DNA from: Paludisphaera soli
GTDB lineage: Bacteria > Planctomycetota > Planctomycetia > Isosphaerales > Isosphaeraceae
Length of the DNA stretch: 64,000 nt
Assembly: GCF_011064595.1 (NCBI RefSeq)
Contig: NZ_JAALJI010000033.1
Coordinates: 1 to 64,000, forward strand
Direction: 5' to 3'
Under the pieces are notes generated by a model that saw only the letters and a program-made list of their open reading frames with translations, did no database searches and was not told the origin of the DNA. Both the position numbers and the translations under genes were made by a program. Of this stretch, positions 8,701 through 16,930 are shown piece after piece. Each line of letters starts with the position of its first letter. The first letter of the stretch is position 1.

Positions 8701-11589
8701 CGTCGGCAGCTCGATCCGGGCCGCCACCCTCGCGCGAACCTGTTCGAGCACCGAGAGAGCCTGATCGGAGGGCGGCGCGGACGTGGCGACCGGGATCACG
8801 CGGGGAGGCTCGCGCAAGTCTTCCGCGGCCGGCCAGGGTGCTGGGGCCAGCTCGCAGGGATTCGTGAAGAACCGAGGTTGCCACGCGAGGGAGAACGGCC
8901 GGCTCAGCCGACCCGAAAACAAGGCGGTCGGACGGACTTCGGCCCCGAGGGCGAATGCCGCACCGACGGCCGACAGCAGCCCGAGCAGGGAGTCCCCGCC
9001 TGCCTCGACCGGCAGGACCGGAGCTGCGACCAATCCCGCGGCCAGTCCGGTGAGGACCCGGCCCGGCCCCACCTCGATCGCCAGGTCGACATTCTGCATG
9101 GCCGCGACCATCGCCTCCAGGAACCGGACCGGCGCGGTGACCTGGTGGAGCAGGAGATCTGGAACATCGACGTCGAATCCCAATCGAGCACCGGTCACGG
9201 TCGAGAACACGGTCCGCTGCAACGCCCCGAATCGCTCGCGCGCCAGCAACCGGGCCAACGGCCCGACGGCCTCGGCGACCAGGGGAGAATGGAAGGCGTG
9301 GGAGACTGGCAATCGCGTCGCCGCGAAGCCGCGCCCGCGGGCCCGGGCGACGATCGCGTCCACGGAGCGGCCGGTCCCCGAGATGACGATCTGACGGCGG
9401 CCGTTCAGGCCGGCGATCACGACAGGTTCGCCATCGATAAGGGCTTCGACCTCGGCCTGCTCGGCCTCGAGGCTGGCCATCGCACCATCGCCGGCGGGGA
9501 CTTCGGCCATGACCCGGCCCCGCGACTTCGCGATGCGAAGCAGGGCGTCGGCGTCGAAGGCCCCGGCCCAGTGCAACGCGCTCAGCTCGCCCAGGCTGTG
9601 GCCCACGGCGATCTCAGCCTCGACGCCCAGCTCGCGGAGCAAGGCTGTCGCGGCCAGCGATGCGGCGACGATCGCCGGCTGGGCCGACGAGGTCGACCGA
9701 AGGCCGCCCTCCGCGGGGATGCCCGCGCGGGCGTAGATGTCCTCGACCGCCGAGAACCGCCGACTCCAGGCCGCCCCGTCGAGAGTCGCCGGCGAGCCCT
9801 GTCCCGGGAAAAGGAAGGCGATCCGAGGCCGCGACAGGCCCCGGCCGAGCGAGTAGCCGAATGGCGGGCCCAGGTCGGTCGCAAGCCCGTCCTCGCCGGC
9901 TTCGCGCCGCCCACCAGCCAGCCCATTCCTCAGCGCCATCAAGCGGGCCCAGAGTTCGGCCGGGCGGGCCGCCACGACGGCCGCCCGGACGGCTCGTTCG
10001 TCGAGCGAGCCGGCCAGATGGGCGGCCAGGTCGGAAAGCTCCGCCATCGACAGCCGATGGGCGAAGCTGAGCAGGTGATCGACCCGACCCCGAAGGTCGT
10101 CGTCGTCGCGGCCGCCGAGGAGGAAGAGCTCGGCGTCCTGCGGAGAGGAAAGCGTCGCCATCTCACGCGGGGTGACGGCCGCACGCCGCGCCTCGGCCGG
10201 CGACTCGAGGACGAGGTGGGCGTTGATCCCGCCGAAGCCCATGGCGCTGACGCCCGCCCGGAGAGGCCGGTCGCTCGGCCAGATCCGGCCTTTCTTGAGG
10301 ATGCATTGCCGCGGACGGTCGCCGGTCAGCTCGGGATGAGGCCGTTCGCACCCCGTCGTCGGCGGAAGGATCTGGGCGTCGAGGGCCGCCGTGGCCTTGA
10401 TCAACCCGGCGATGCCCGCGGCGGCCTTGGTATGGCCGATGTTGGCCTTGATCGAGCCGATGACGGCCGGCGGGGGCTCGGCACCGGCCTCCCGCAATGC
10501 GCGGCCCAGCGCCTGCAACTCGGTCGCATCGCCGACGGCGGTGCCGGTCCCGTGGCCTTCGAAGTAAGCTACCGTCTCGATCCCGAATCCTGCTCGCCGG
10601 TAGGCCCGTCGCAACGCCAGGAGCTGACCCTCGACCTCCGGACGCGTGATCCCGCCCCGGCCGTCGGACGAGACTCCCCAGCCGCGGATGACCGCGACCA
10701 CCCGCCGGCCCTGGGCCAGCGCGTCGGCCAGCCGCATCAACACCACGACTCCGCAGCCTTCGCCCGGCCAGAACCCGGCGGACCGAGCGTCGTAGACGCG
10801 CATCAATTCCTCGGCCAGCGCCCCGGCCTTCGCGAACCCCACCAACTCGAAGGGATCCAGGCTGAGGTCGACCCCGCCCGCCAGCGCGGCGTCGAGGTCT
10901 CCGGCCGCGAGCGCCGAACATGCATGGGCCACCGCCAGCAACGAGGATGCGCACGCGCCGTCGACGGTGTACCCGCCTCCTTTCAGATCGAAGTGATTGC
11001 AGATCCGCCCCGCGATAGTGTTGGAAAGGCCGCCGGCGAGCGTCTCCTCGCCCACGGGCGGGAAAGGAGCCTTGAAGGACGTCTCGAGCCGGTCCAGGAA
11101 GTCGCGCCGCCGCTCGGGCGTCCAGCCCTCATCGGACAGGGCGGACTCGACCACCCGACGGGTGTAGGGCCAGCGGAGTCGGAGCGCATGGGCCCGCGAG
11201 AATTCCCCCGTGAGCGTGTTGCCCAGGAAGACGCCGGTCGCGTCGCGCGGCAGCCCATCGCCCGCCTCCAGGCCGGCGTCCTTCAAGGCCCGCGCCGCGA
11301 CGTCGAGCGCCAGCCAGTGCGCCAGGTCTGCGGCACGGTAGCTCTCCCCCGAGACCCGGAAGCCGACGCGGTCGAAATCGTAGCCCGCGATCACCGCCGC
11401 CTCGATCGCGTACGTCCGATCGGGGGCAGTCCGATCGGCCGACCAGTAATCCTCCATGCAAAGCCGCTCGGGCGGCATGCGTCGGAACGCGCGACGGCCC
11501 GCCAGCACGTTCTCCCAGAGCTCGGCGGGAGAGCGCGCGTCGGGATACTCGCAGCCGACCCCGACAAGCGCGATGGAGTTTGACATCAT
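5743..11589 (-). CDS. pksE: Enediyne-type iterative polyketide synthase (PKSE), KS-AT-ACP-KR-DH-PPTase
   Basis: The product is 1948 aa. The ATG at 11589 (MMSNSIALVGVGCEYPD) overlaps the unbU stop as ATGATG with a GGAG upstream. Domains in order: ketosynthase about 1-465 with Cys213 (DGACASS), His346 (EGHGTGT) and His386 (NIGHTKAA); acyltransferase about 585-880 with FPGQGSP, Ser665 (GHSLGE) and His764 (PVSHAFHSP); ACP about 945-1020 with Ser980 in GDLHMNSI, the L-H-x-N-S-I form seen in PKSEs rather than G-x-D-S-L; ketoreductase about 1215-1445 with TGGGKGIA and Tyr1365; dehydratase about 1480-1750 with His1495; C-terminal phosphopantetheinyl transferase about 1765-1948 with CDLE (1840-1843) and WVAGECLTKAG. 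Order and length match SgcE/CalE8-type synthases. All visible catalytic residues are present, so it should self-activate and make a polyene precursor. Confidence 0.93.
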   Translation of the reverse strand: MMSNSIALVGVGCEYPDARSPAELWENVLAGRRAFRRMPPERLCMEDYWSADRTAPDRTYAIEAAVIAGYDFDRVGFRVSGESYRAADLAHWLALDVAARALKDAGLEAGDGLPRDATGVFLGNTLTGEFSRAHALRLRWPYTRRVVESALSDEGWTPERRRDFLDRLETSFKAPFPPVGEETLAGGLSNTIAGRICNHFDLKGGGYTVDGACASSLLAVAHACSALAAGDLDAALAGGVDLSLDPFELVGFAKAGALAEELMRVYDARSAGFWPGEGCGVVVLMRLADALAQGRRVVAVIRGWGVSSDGRGGITRPEVEGQLLALRRAYRRAGFGIETVAYFEGHGTGTAVGDATELQALGRALREAGAEPPPAVIGSIKANIGHTKAAAGIAGLIKATAALDAQILPPTTGCERPHPELTGDRPRQCILKKGRIWPSDRPLRAGVSAMGFGGINAHLVLESPAEARRAAVTPREMATLSSPQDAELFLLGGRDDDDLRGRVDHLLSFAHRLSMAELSDLAAHLAGSLDERAVRAAVVAARPAELWARLMALRNGLAGGRREAGEDGLATDLGPPFGYSLGRGLSRPRIAFLFPGQGSPATLDGAAWSRRFSAVEDIYARAGIPAEGGLRSTSSAQPAIVAASLAATALLRELGVEAEIAVGHSLGELSALHWAGAFDADALLRIAKSRGRVMAEVPAGDGAMASLEAEQAEVEALIDGEPVVIAGLNGRRQIVISGTGRSVDAIVARARGRGFAATRLPVSHAFHSPLVAEAVGPLARLLARERFGALQRTVFSTVTGARLGFDVDVPDLLLHQVTAPVRFLEAMVAAMQNVDLAIEVGPGRVLTGLAAGLVAAPVLPVEAGGDSLLGLLSAVGAAFALGAEVRPTALFSGRLSRPFSLAWQPRFFTNPCELAPAPWPAAEDLREPPRVIPVATSAPPSDQALSVLEQVRARVAARIELPTWSVHDGSRLLGDLHMNSITIAQLVAEIASGAGAAPPVDPTAFADATIAEVAAALEELVLARASGRGASSALTYQGVAPWFRAFTSVLVERPRPRGRPDEASGSWRSSASPAREAFAEDVREALSQAHAGCGVVACLPPEPDERHVGLLLHAARTVLSDPEVGRFILVQHHGGASSFARTVQQEIPRLAVCVVDVPDGHPLAVQWVVAEAEAASTPGFTEVHYDPAGRRFQPTLRVLPWDADGGNPHRPLGPSDIILVTGGGKGIAAECGLALARETGARLALLGRSLPLADRDLAANLERMSAAGVAFHYVAADVTDANAVRSAVREIESTLGPITAVVHGAGVNVPRLLASLDEASFLRTLAPKVHGLRNVLATVPGSRLKLLVTFGSLIAKTGMPGEADYAVANEWLARWTERFQAQHPACRCLALEWSVWSGVGMGDRLGGIDAMARRGITAIPPDAGVGLFLRLVSSPQPAVALVVAGRFGTQPILALEGDDLPLMRFLEHPRVSYPGIELVADATISVETDPYLDDHVFRGERLFPAAMGLEAMAQAATAVLGTSELPVFEDVRFDRPIVLPLGQSTDIRVSALVSGPGRVDVVLRCAATAFQFDHFRGTCRFGDAGSGFSASEAGALDQVDDSLSVPIDPETELYGNLLFQSGRFRRVKRYRRLRSTACTAEIAEAQPTEWFGRYLPPGRMLGDPAVRDAAIHAIQCCIPQATLLPVGVDRLVPGAKPLQGPCFVSARERVDEGDLLIYDVDMSDDSGLLLERWEGLRLRVIERGEPQAHWPAPLLGPYLERRMRTLFPGSRIAVEIGRGGGPDRRAQSDRSFRSLIGSSASITRRLDGKPDVAGLGGRGVSTAHSQGLTIATTGLGVVACDLEACTSRPTSLWRDLLGHDRWELSRLVARETGEAVDLAATRSWVAGECLTKAGSPPAAPLVLRTTSPDRVVVLGSGALAIATFALPNREAGGPWVVGLLTREDDARV

Positions 11590-12542
11590 TCCGCCATCTC
11601 CAGGACCGAAGCGGGTGCGATCGGCACGGGCGACGGCGACGCCGAGTCGGCGCACGATCGCTCCCAGGCTCGGAATGCGGCGATAGCCGCGAGACCCAGG
11701 CCTCGGGCCGAACAGACCGCCAGCAGCGAGAAAAACAGCCCGAACACCACGTGCGACGCCATCAGCAGCCCGTATACAGCCGCGACCGACGCGCCGAAGG
11801 CGAGCTGGGCGATGGGGGCGGACGGCGTCGTCGCTGGGTCGGTGACCATATAGAACGTGAAGAGCAGGAAAGCCATACCTGTAACCGGCAGGCAGGCCGC
11901 CAGGAAAGCCGCGTCCTGAAACCGGCTCCTCAGGTACGCCTGGAGCAAGAAGCCGCCGAGCCATCCCAGGATCAGCGGCAGCCTACCCGTAAATCGGGTG
12001 TTCAGGAACGTCCCCGACAGGATGATGACCATGGGCAGGAACCAGTCGCCGACGCCGTCGAGGTTCTCCGTGAACTGGTACGGCGGGGCGATCCCGATCC
12101 AGGGGAACAGCAGCAGGGTGACGGCGATGCCCGTGTTGGATGGGTTGAGACAGTGGCGTACACCGCGGCCGACGGGGACGCGAACCAGCGTCTTCGAGCC
12201 GACCCCAACGGCCGCCGCGAAGGCGATCGGCCAGAGGCGGTCGTTGGCGTAGAGAAGCATCGCGATCGCCAGGGCCGTGATGTGGGACGGGAGGAGGAAG
12301 TCGACGACGGTGCGCCAGCCCCCGAGGAACTGGAGGGGACGTCGCTCGGACCAGGCACCCATCGCCTCCAGTACGATTTCGACGCCGTAAGCGGTCGCCA
12401 GCGCGACCAATGGCTGCGCCCACGACTGTTCGAAGCCCAACACGAAATGCCCCAGGACGTTCAGGATTGTGATGGCCACGGCGAACCGCCTCAGCGCGGC
12501 GAGACGGTCGCCGGGGCCCGATCCTGCGCGACAGTTGGACAT
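11586..12542 (-). CDS. unbU: UnbU-type enediyne cassette membrane protein (E5-like)
   Basis: The product is 318 aa and very hydrophobic, with about 8-9 predicted transmembrane helices (e.g. VDFLLPSHITALAIAMLLY, GFLLQAYL, MASHVVFGLFFSLLAV). It has an RnfD/NqrB-like signature: HCLNPSNTGIAVTLLLFPW and a FYMVTDPATTPSAP loop, where the T-D-P-x-T/S segment corresponds to the flavin-attachment loop of RnfD/NqrB. UnbU proteins are conserved in enediyne loci beside the PKSE. Their precise role is unsettled. It ends with an ATGA-type overlap into pksE and starts 3 bp after unbV. As a member of the core cassette it supports the enediyne call. Confidence 0.87.
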   Translation of the reverse strand: MSNCRAGSGPGDRLAALRRFAVAITILNVLGHFVLGFEQSWAQPLVALATAYGVEIVLEAMGAWSERRPLQFLGGWRTVVDFLLPSHITALAIAMLLYANDRLWPIAFAAAVGVGSKTLVRVPVGRGVRHCLNPSNTGIAVTLLLFPWIGIAPPYQFTENLDGVGDWFLPMVIILSGTFLNTRFTGRLPLILGWLGGFLLQAYLRSRFQDAAFLAACLPVTGMAFLLFTFYMVTDPATTPSAPIAQLAFGASVAAVYGLLMASHVVFGLFFSLLAVCSARGLGLAAIAAFRAWERSCADSASPSPVPIAPASVLEMAE

Positions 12543-12545
12543 GGT

Positions 12546-14516
12546 CTAGCCCGCCGTGGTGTCCGATCGTCCCAGGAGGACCACGTGCCAACCGGGAGTC
12601 AACTGGAGGGTTTGGTGGCGAATGCAGCCCCCGGAGTCGCGCCAGCTCAGCTCCACCCTTAGCGCGGCCTTGGGATCAGACTCCCCCAGCCCGAAATGCA
12701 GGTCGAAGCTCCGTTTCCCCGAGTGCCCATTGCCGCCGTCGACCTGGGAACTCAGGGTGCGGCCGTCGGGGAGCCTGACGCGGGCGGCGGCGCCGATCGC
12801 GGGACGTCCCGCGAAGTCAGAGCCGGGATGGCCGGGCCGGGACCGGGTCGGACCGTACCGGCCTCGGTCGACCGGCAGGAGCAGGTGCAGCCCGAGGAAC
12901 GCCCCCGGAGCCGGGGACTGATTGGCGTAGAATGACGAGCTCGCCCACTGGTTCGCCACCGCGAAATCGAGCGCACCGTCGCCGTCGACGTCGGAGACCG
13001 CGACGCCCCGGCTGACGCCCGGCTCGACGTGCCCCAGTTCCGGCGCGACGTCCCAGTACCGTCCGCCGCTCCGCACCGCGAAGAGGTTGGGCTGACGGCC
13101 GCACAGGTCGTCGCCCGGCTGGAACCGCGGCCAGTTCCGGGGATCGTGCAAGAACTCGTCGTTACCCATCGCCAGCTCTTGCAGCTCTGGCCAGCGATCC
13201 ACGATCCCCCGAACGAAGCCGTGAGCCTGGACCAACTCGACGGCCCCGTCGTTGTCGAAGTCGGCGAGCTTGACGTCCCATCCCCACGAGCTCCGGGAGA
13301 GCCCCAGGCGTTCGCTGTCGTCGTGGAACGGCGCGAGCCCTTCGCGCATCCGCCCCAGCTCGCCGGTGCCAAGGAAGGCGAAATGGCTCTCCTCCAGGGC
13401 GAACTCGGCGGCGATGTTGCTGACGAAGATGTCGAGGATTCCATCGCCGTCGAGATCGCCGAAATCGACCCCCATCCCCTTGAACGAGTCGCGGCCCAGG
13501 ACCTTGGAGCTGGGCGTGGTCAGGGCCTTGCGCCCCTCCAGGAGTGCGAAGCGGACCGCGCCGGCGCGGGACCGATTGTGCAGAAGCCGATCAGGGCCGA
13601 AGTCGTTGGCGAGGTAGATTTCGGGCAGTAGGTCGCCGTCCAGGTCGGCCGCCCCGACGGCCAGGGTCCAGCCGAAGCCGCCGAGATCGTCGAACGCCCC
13701 TGCGACGTGGTCGAATCGAACCGTGGGCTCGTGCCCGCCGTCGGCCCCGGTCCAGCGAAGCAGGTGTGTCCCCCCGCCATTGTCGGCCCGGCTCATCGAA
13801 TGCTGCATCGACTGCGCCCCCCCCGCGCTCGCGTCGAGAATCCGGGCGTCGTCGGGGAAATAATTGCCGACGACCAGGTCGGCGTGACCGTCGCCGTCGA
13901 CGTCGGCCAGCGTGACGGCGTTGGTGTACCAGCGGCCGCCGTCCGGCGCGACTTCCCGGCGCACGAAGTCCCCCCTTGAGAGGCCCGAGCCCCGCGCAGC
14001 TCCCCCCCGCCGGAGGTACGCGATCGGCGGCCTTCCCCAATAGGTCACCAGGACGTCCATCAATCCGTCCTCGTTCAGGTCGCCTGGAAGGCAGCCCATC
14101 GGGGCCATCGTAGCGGGATCGTGTTGCGTCGCCGCGGGGCTCATGACGAAGGGGGCGAAACGATCACCCGTGCCCGGAGCCGGTGCCACCAGGACCTGAT
14201 CGGTCCGCGTATCGACGTAGACGACGTCGTTGGGTAGGCCGTCGCCGTCCAGGTCGTTCAGCGCGACGGCCGCGCCGACCGAGGAGATCCAGGATTCGAT
14301 CCGTTTCAGGCTAGGGTGGACCGGGCGGACGGTCCGGGACAGGTCGCCCGGCGGCTCCGGGAGCTCGCGGCGCACGAAGTGGAACCGCCCGGCCAATCGA
14401 GCTCGCTCCGCGCCCGAGAGCTCGGGCCGCAGGGACAGGCCGTAGAGGGCGAGGATGATAGCCAGGGCCGTCAGGCGCGCCGCATGACGACGGAGAATTC
14501 GGACCAGCCGGGTCAT
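12546..14516 (-). CDS. unbV: UnbV-type FG-GAP/ASPIC protein (E4-like)
   Basis: The product is 656 aa. An N-terminal signal anchor (about 15-30, LTALAIILALYGLSL) is followed by seven or so calcium-binding FG-GAP repeats of the D-x-D-x-D-G form (LNDLDGDGLPNDVVYVD, GDLNEDGLMDVLVTYWG, ADVDGDGHADLVVGNYF, GDLDGDGILDIFVSN, SDVDGDGALDFAVANQW), predicting a beta propeller. The C-terminal ASPIC/UnbV domain (about 575-650) includes RLPDGRTLSSQVDGG and HFGLGE. UnbV is one of the conserved accessory genes of enediyne PKS cassettes, although ASPIC proteins also occur elsewhere. Gene overlap with unbL (ATGA, 4 bp) and a 3-bp gap to unbU support an operon. The product is probably exported or membrane anchored. 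Confidence 0.88.
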   Translation of the reverse strand: MTRLVRILRRHAARLTALAIILALYGLSLRPELSGAERARLAGRFHFVRRELPEPPGDLSRTVRPVHPSLKRIESWISSVGAAVALNDLDGDGLPNDVVYVDTRTDQVLVAPAPGTGDRFAPFVMSPAATQHDPATMAPMGCLPGDLNEDGLMDVLVTYWGRPPIAYLRRGGAARGSGLSRGDFVRREVAPDGGRWYTNAVTLADVDGDGHADLVVGNYFPDDARILDASAGGAQSMQHSMSRADNGGGTHLLRWTGADGGHEPTVRFDHVAGAFDDLGGFGWTLAVGAADLDGDLLPEIYLANDFGPDRLLHNRSRAGAVRFALLEGRKALTTPSSKVLGRDSFKGMGVDFGDLDGDGILDIFVSNIAAEFALEESHFAFLGTGELGRMREGLAPFHDDSERLGLSRSSWGWDVKLADFDNDGAVELVQAHGFVRGIVDRWPELQELAMGNDEFLHDPRNWPRFQPGDDLCGRQPNLFAVRSGGRYWDVAPELGHVEPGVSRGVAVSDVDGDGALDFAVANQWASSSFYANQSPAPGAFLGLHLLLPVDRGRYGPTRSRPGHPGSDFAGRPAIGAAARVRLPDGRTLSSQVDGGNGHSGKRSFDLHFGLGESDPKAALRVELSWRDSGGCIRHQTLQLTPGWHVVLLGRSDTTAG

Positions 14517-15457
14517 GCCGTCACGACCTCCTCACCCCAGCAGGCGCGGATACGCCCTCGCCAGACCTCGAAGGAGGGAATCGCTCCATCGCCCGGGAGA
14601 TCGGCCAGAGCCTCGTCCGTCAGACGGGCGGCGTCCCCGGCCGACATGTCGCATAGGATTCGGCACGCCAGATCGGTGTGAGGTGCCGGGTTTCCAGCCC
14701 GCTCCCGCGCCTTGGCCGCGAAGGCCGCGCCCTGGGCCAGGCCCGGCCGGTTCGCCCCGGCCGTCGATCGCAGCCTCGCCATCGCCCCGCCCGTCGAGCC
14801 GCCCGCATAGGCGCACGCCAGGCCGACGCCGCTCCAGAGGTCGCCACGCCGGGCCTCGGGGAACCGCTCGATCGACGACGCGATCCGATCGCCGTCCGTC
14901 CCCTCGACGAACCAGAGGCTCCGGCCGAGCCCCTGGTCGAAGGCGCGCCGGGCGTAGCCGGAGAGATGCTTGGGGGTCAGCCGCCCATCGATGCATATTC
15001 GTGGTTGGAAGTAGCCGTGGTGGAAGCCATAGCCGTCCATCACCAGCCAACGCGAGAGCGGATCGAACCGCGCCAGCGTGCGACGGATCGAACACCGGAG
15101 GCGGGCGACGGCCCAGCCAGCCCCCACGTGCATCATGTAGACATGGGCCGCACCGGGCCCGGCGACGAACGCCCCGAAGCGTTCGCGTCTCCAGGGCGAG
15201 AGCCGATCCAACAGAAAGATCGCCATCGCCGCGCCCTCGTAGGCGAAACCTCGATCCTCCCGATCGAGTTGATCGAGCCGCTCGGCCAGCGGGCCGGGCT
15301 CGTCCTGCTCGAGCGCCGCGTGGTAACCTTCGAGGAAGCTGCGGCCTACCCGCTCGAGCCTCCGGGCGACGTACTCTTCGCACACCCGAAAACCGCGTCG
15401 CGCGACCGAGGTCTCCTCGGGAGCGATGCCGAAGATGCGCCTGCGGAGCCATCCCAT
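14513..15457 (-). CDS. unbL: UnbL-type protein, DUF1702 (E3-like)
   Basis: The product is 314 aa from the ATG at 15457 (MGWLRRRIFGIAPEE). It matches the DUF1702 family of enediyne loci: an N-terminal SVARRGF-like segment, EGYHAALEQDEPGPLAERLD, RGFAYEGAAMAIFLLD, then GAAHVYMMHVGAGWAVARL, LVMDGYGFHHGYFQP, and GDLWSGVGLACAYAGG. No membrane segment. The enzymatic role is unknown, but the gene is one of five in the cassette used to recognise enediyne clusters. It is the first gene of the run and overlaps unbV by 4 bp. A strong hairpin (15488-15533) sits 30 bp upstream. Confidence 0.88.
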   Translation of the reverse strand: MGWLRRRIFGIAPEETSVARRGFRVCEEYVARRLERVGRSFLEGYHAALEQDEPGPLAERLDQLDREDRGFAYEGAAMAIFLLDRLSPWRRERFGAFVAGPGAAHVYMMHVGAGWAVARLRCSIRRTLARFDPLSRWLVMDGYGFHHGYFQPRICIDGRLTPKHLSGYARRAFDQGLGRSLWFVEGTDGDRIASSIERFPEARRGDLWSGVGLACAYAGGSTGGAMARLRSTAGANRPGLAQGAAFAAKARERAGNPAPHTDLACRILCDMSAGDAARLTDEALADLPGDGAIPSFEVWRGRIRACWGEEVVTA

Positions 15458-15487
15458 GACGAATCCCCTTCGTCGGACGAAGCCCTG

Positions 15488-15533
15488 CGACGAGACCCGC
15501 CCGGGGCTCCCCTGCCCCGGGCGGGTCTCGTCG
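15488..15533. terminator. Strong 20-bp hairpin between the PEP-CTERM gene and unbL
   Basis: Positions 15488-15507 and 15514-15533 are perfect 20-bp inverted arms with a 6-bp loop. No T-run follows on the minus strand. It lies 24 bp after the PEP-CTERM stop and 31 bp before the unbL start, so it can end the upstream transcript or act as an attenuator or RNA-stabilising stem ahead of the enediyne cassette. Confidence 0.7.
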
Positions 15534-15556
15534 TCATCCTCCGCAGCCCACGAGGT

Positions 15557-16366
15557 TCAGGCCCCTCGCCGACGTCGGACGTAACCCAGGCCCATGAGGA
15601 CGGCCGTGGCCCCCATCAACCACGAGCCGGGCTCGGGGATGGCGGCGGTAAGCACCCGGTGCACGGCCCCGTTGGGATGCACTTCGTCGAACGGTGTGAT
15701 CGGCCAGAAATCGGCACCGTTGTCCTGGCCGTTGAGGAAGCGGTTGATCCCTTCGATCACGACGGCGCCGGGGGGAGGTTCGCGATCCCAGGGTACGTCG
15801 GTGCTCGTCAGCCTCAGCGAATCCGAGAGGACGATGGCTCCGTCGAGCGCCCCGATCCGGATGTCGAAGAAGACGTCGAAGAACGAGGAGAAGGTCCCGC
15901 CTTCGAGGCTCGTGAACGTGATATCCATCGAGCCGAGGGTCGCCGGCCCGCCCCGGGCCGACTGCAAGGTGATGTAGTAGGTGTCGAGCCCGAAGCCGCC
16001 GAAGTTCACCGGGTTCGCCGTCGCCAGCTGGAGGGCGAGCATCTCGAGCCGGGTCGTCCCCGTGTCGCCGATGGCCGGCACGGTGACGGCGTCGAGCCGA
16101 TGGACGATCGTGTCGGTGTTGCCGATCCCGACCGGGCCGTTCCCGTCGCCGAAGTCGTAGGTCGCGAGCGGCACCCCGACGAGGGGGCCCAGCCCGGGGA
16201 AGTTAGTGCCCGGGCCCGACGCGAATAGGTCGTACCCGTCCTCGACCGTCAAACTCCCCGCCGCCTGGCCCTCCGCCGAGAGGGCGCACGCCACGACTCC
16301 CGCGGCAAGCCCCCCGAGCAGGCCGCGGCGCAACCATCCAAGTCGAATCGTTGTGTGCAGCATCAT
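15557..16366 (-). CDS. PEP-CTERM sorting domain protein
   Basis: The product is 269 aa. The N-terminal signal peptide (residues about 10-36, GWLRRGLLGGLAAGVVACALS ending AQAAG-like) is followed by a beta-rich body with VEDGYDLFASGPGTNFPG and no known enzyme motif. The C-terminus has AIPEPGSWLMGATAVLMGLG followed by YVRRRRGA: a PEP motif, one hydrophobic helix and an Arg cluster, the classic PEP-CTERM sorting tag cut by exosortase. The mature protein should be exported and surface attached or released into extracellular matrix. It lies upstream of the enediyne cassette in the same direction but is separated by a strong hairpin, so joint function is uncertain. Confidence 0.85.
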   Translation of the reverse strand: MMLHTTIRLGWLRRGLLGGLAAGVVACALSAEGQAAGSLTVEDGYDLFASGPGTNFPGLGPLVGVPLATYDFGDGNGPVGIGNTDTIVHRLDAVTVPAIGDTGTTRLEMLALQLATANPVNFGGFGLDTYYITLQSARGGPATLGSMDITFTSLEGGTFSSFFDVFFDIRIGALDGAIVLSDSLRLTSTDVPWDREPPPGAVVIEGINRFLNGQDNGADFWPITPFDEVHPNGAVHRVLTAAIPEPGSWLMGATAVLMGLGYVRRRRGA

Positions 16367-16930
16367 CTCGCTCCGAATTTTTTAGGATTCAAACCTCGCG
16401 TTTTGCATCGTTGCTGATCACATAAGACCATCACTTGTGTCTGTCGTTCACGCGGGAGGCCCTCCCAGGGCGATCTGCATGGACGTGGCACAAGCGATCG
16501 TCGAATGTCGAATCTTGCAAGCCTTCGCGATCGAGGCCTGGAGGTGAGTACAGATCGGAGCATCGCCCGGATCGACGCCAATGGCCGCTGTTCGCGCCTT
16601 GAATCGACGCCGTCGAAGAATTTCAACTAGCCTTTCCGTACCGCTCCCAGGTGCACCACGCCGCCAGCCCGGACCTCGTCGAAATTTCTGGTGGACTGAG
16701 GACGGTCCCGACGATAACCTGCCATTTACAAGACGTCTGGATCTCGGTCAATTAAATAAGTCTAAAAACCACCGCTGTCAAAGGTTTTCCCGCATAAAAG
16801 TTCGAGTTGCGAATTGTCAACACGAGCGGCCATACACTCCCGAACGATCGGGATCGCCAGGCAGCTTCGTCCGTGGAGCGCTCGGGCCGAAACGATCGCA
16901 CTTATTAAGCCTGCCGGAGACTGGTTGGCG
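16367..16930. promoter_or_regulatory. Divergent intergenic region between PEP-CTERM/enediyne genes and the exporter operon
   Basis: This 564-bp region has no convincing gene. It is more AT-rich than its surroundings, especially near 16370-16390 and 16740-16800 (a run around CAATTAAATAAG), as expected for divergent promoters serving the minus-strand PEP-CTERM gene and the plus-strand exporter genes. I cannot place exact -35/-10 boxes. Confidence 0.45.

Noticed and set aside
8659-11583. 974-codon plus-strand open frame opposite the PKS gene
   Set aside because: It is a GC-codon mirror of pksE on the other strand, Arg/Gly/Pro-rich with no domain. All domain signatures of this interval lie on the minus-strand frame.
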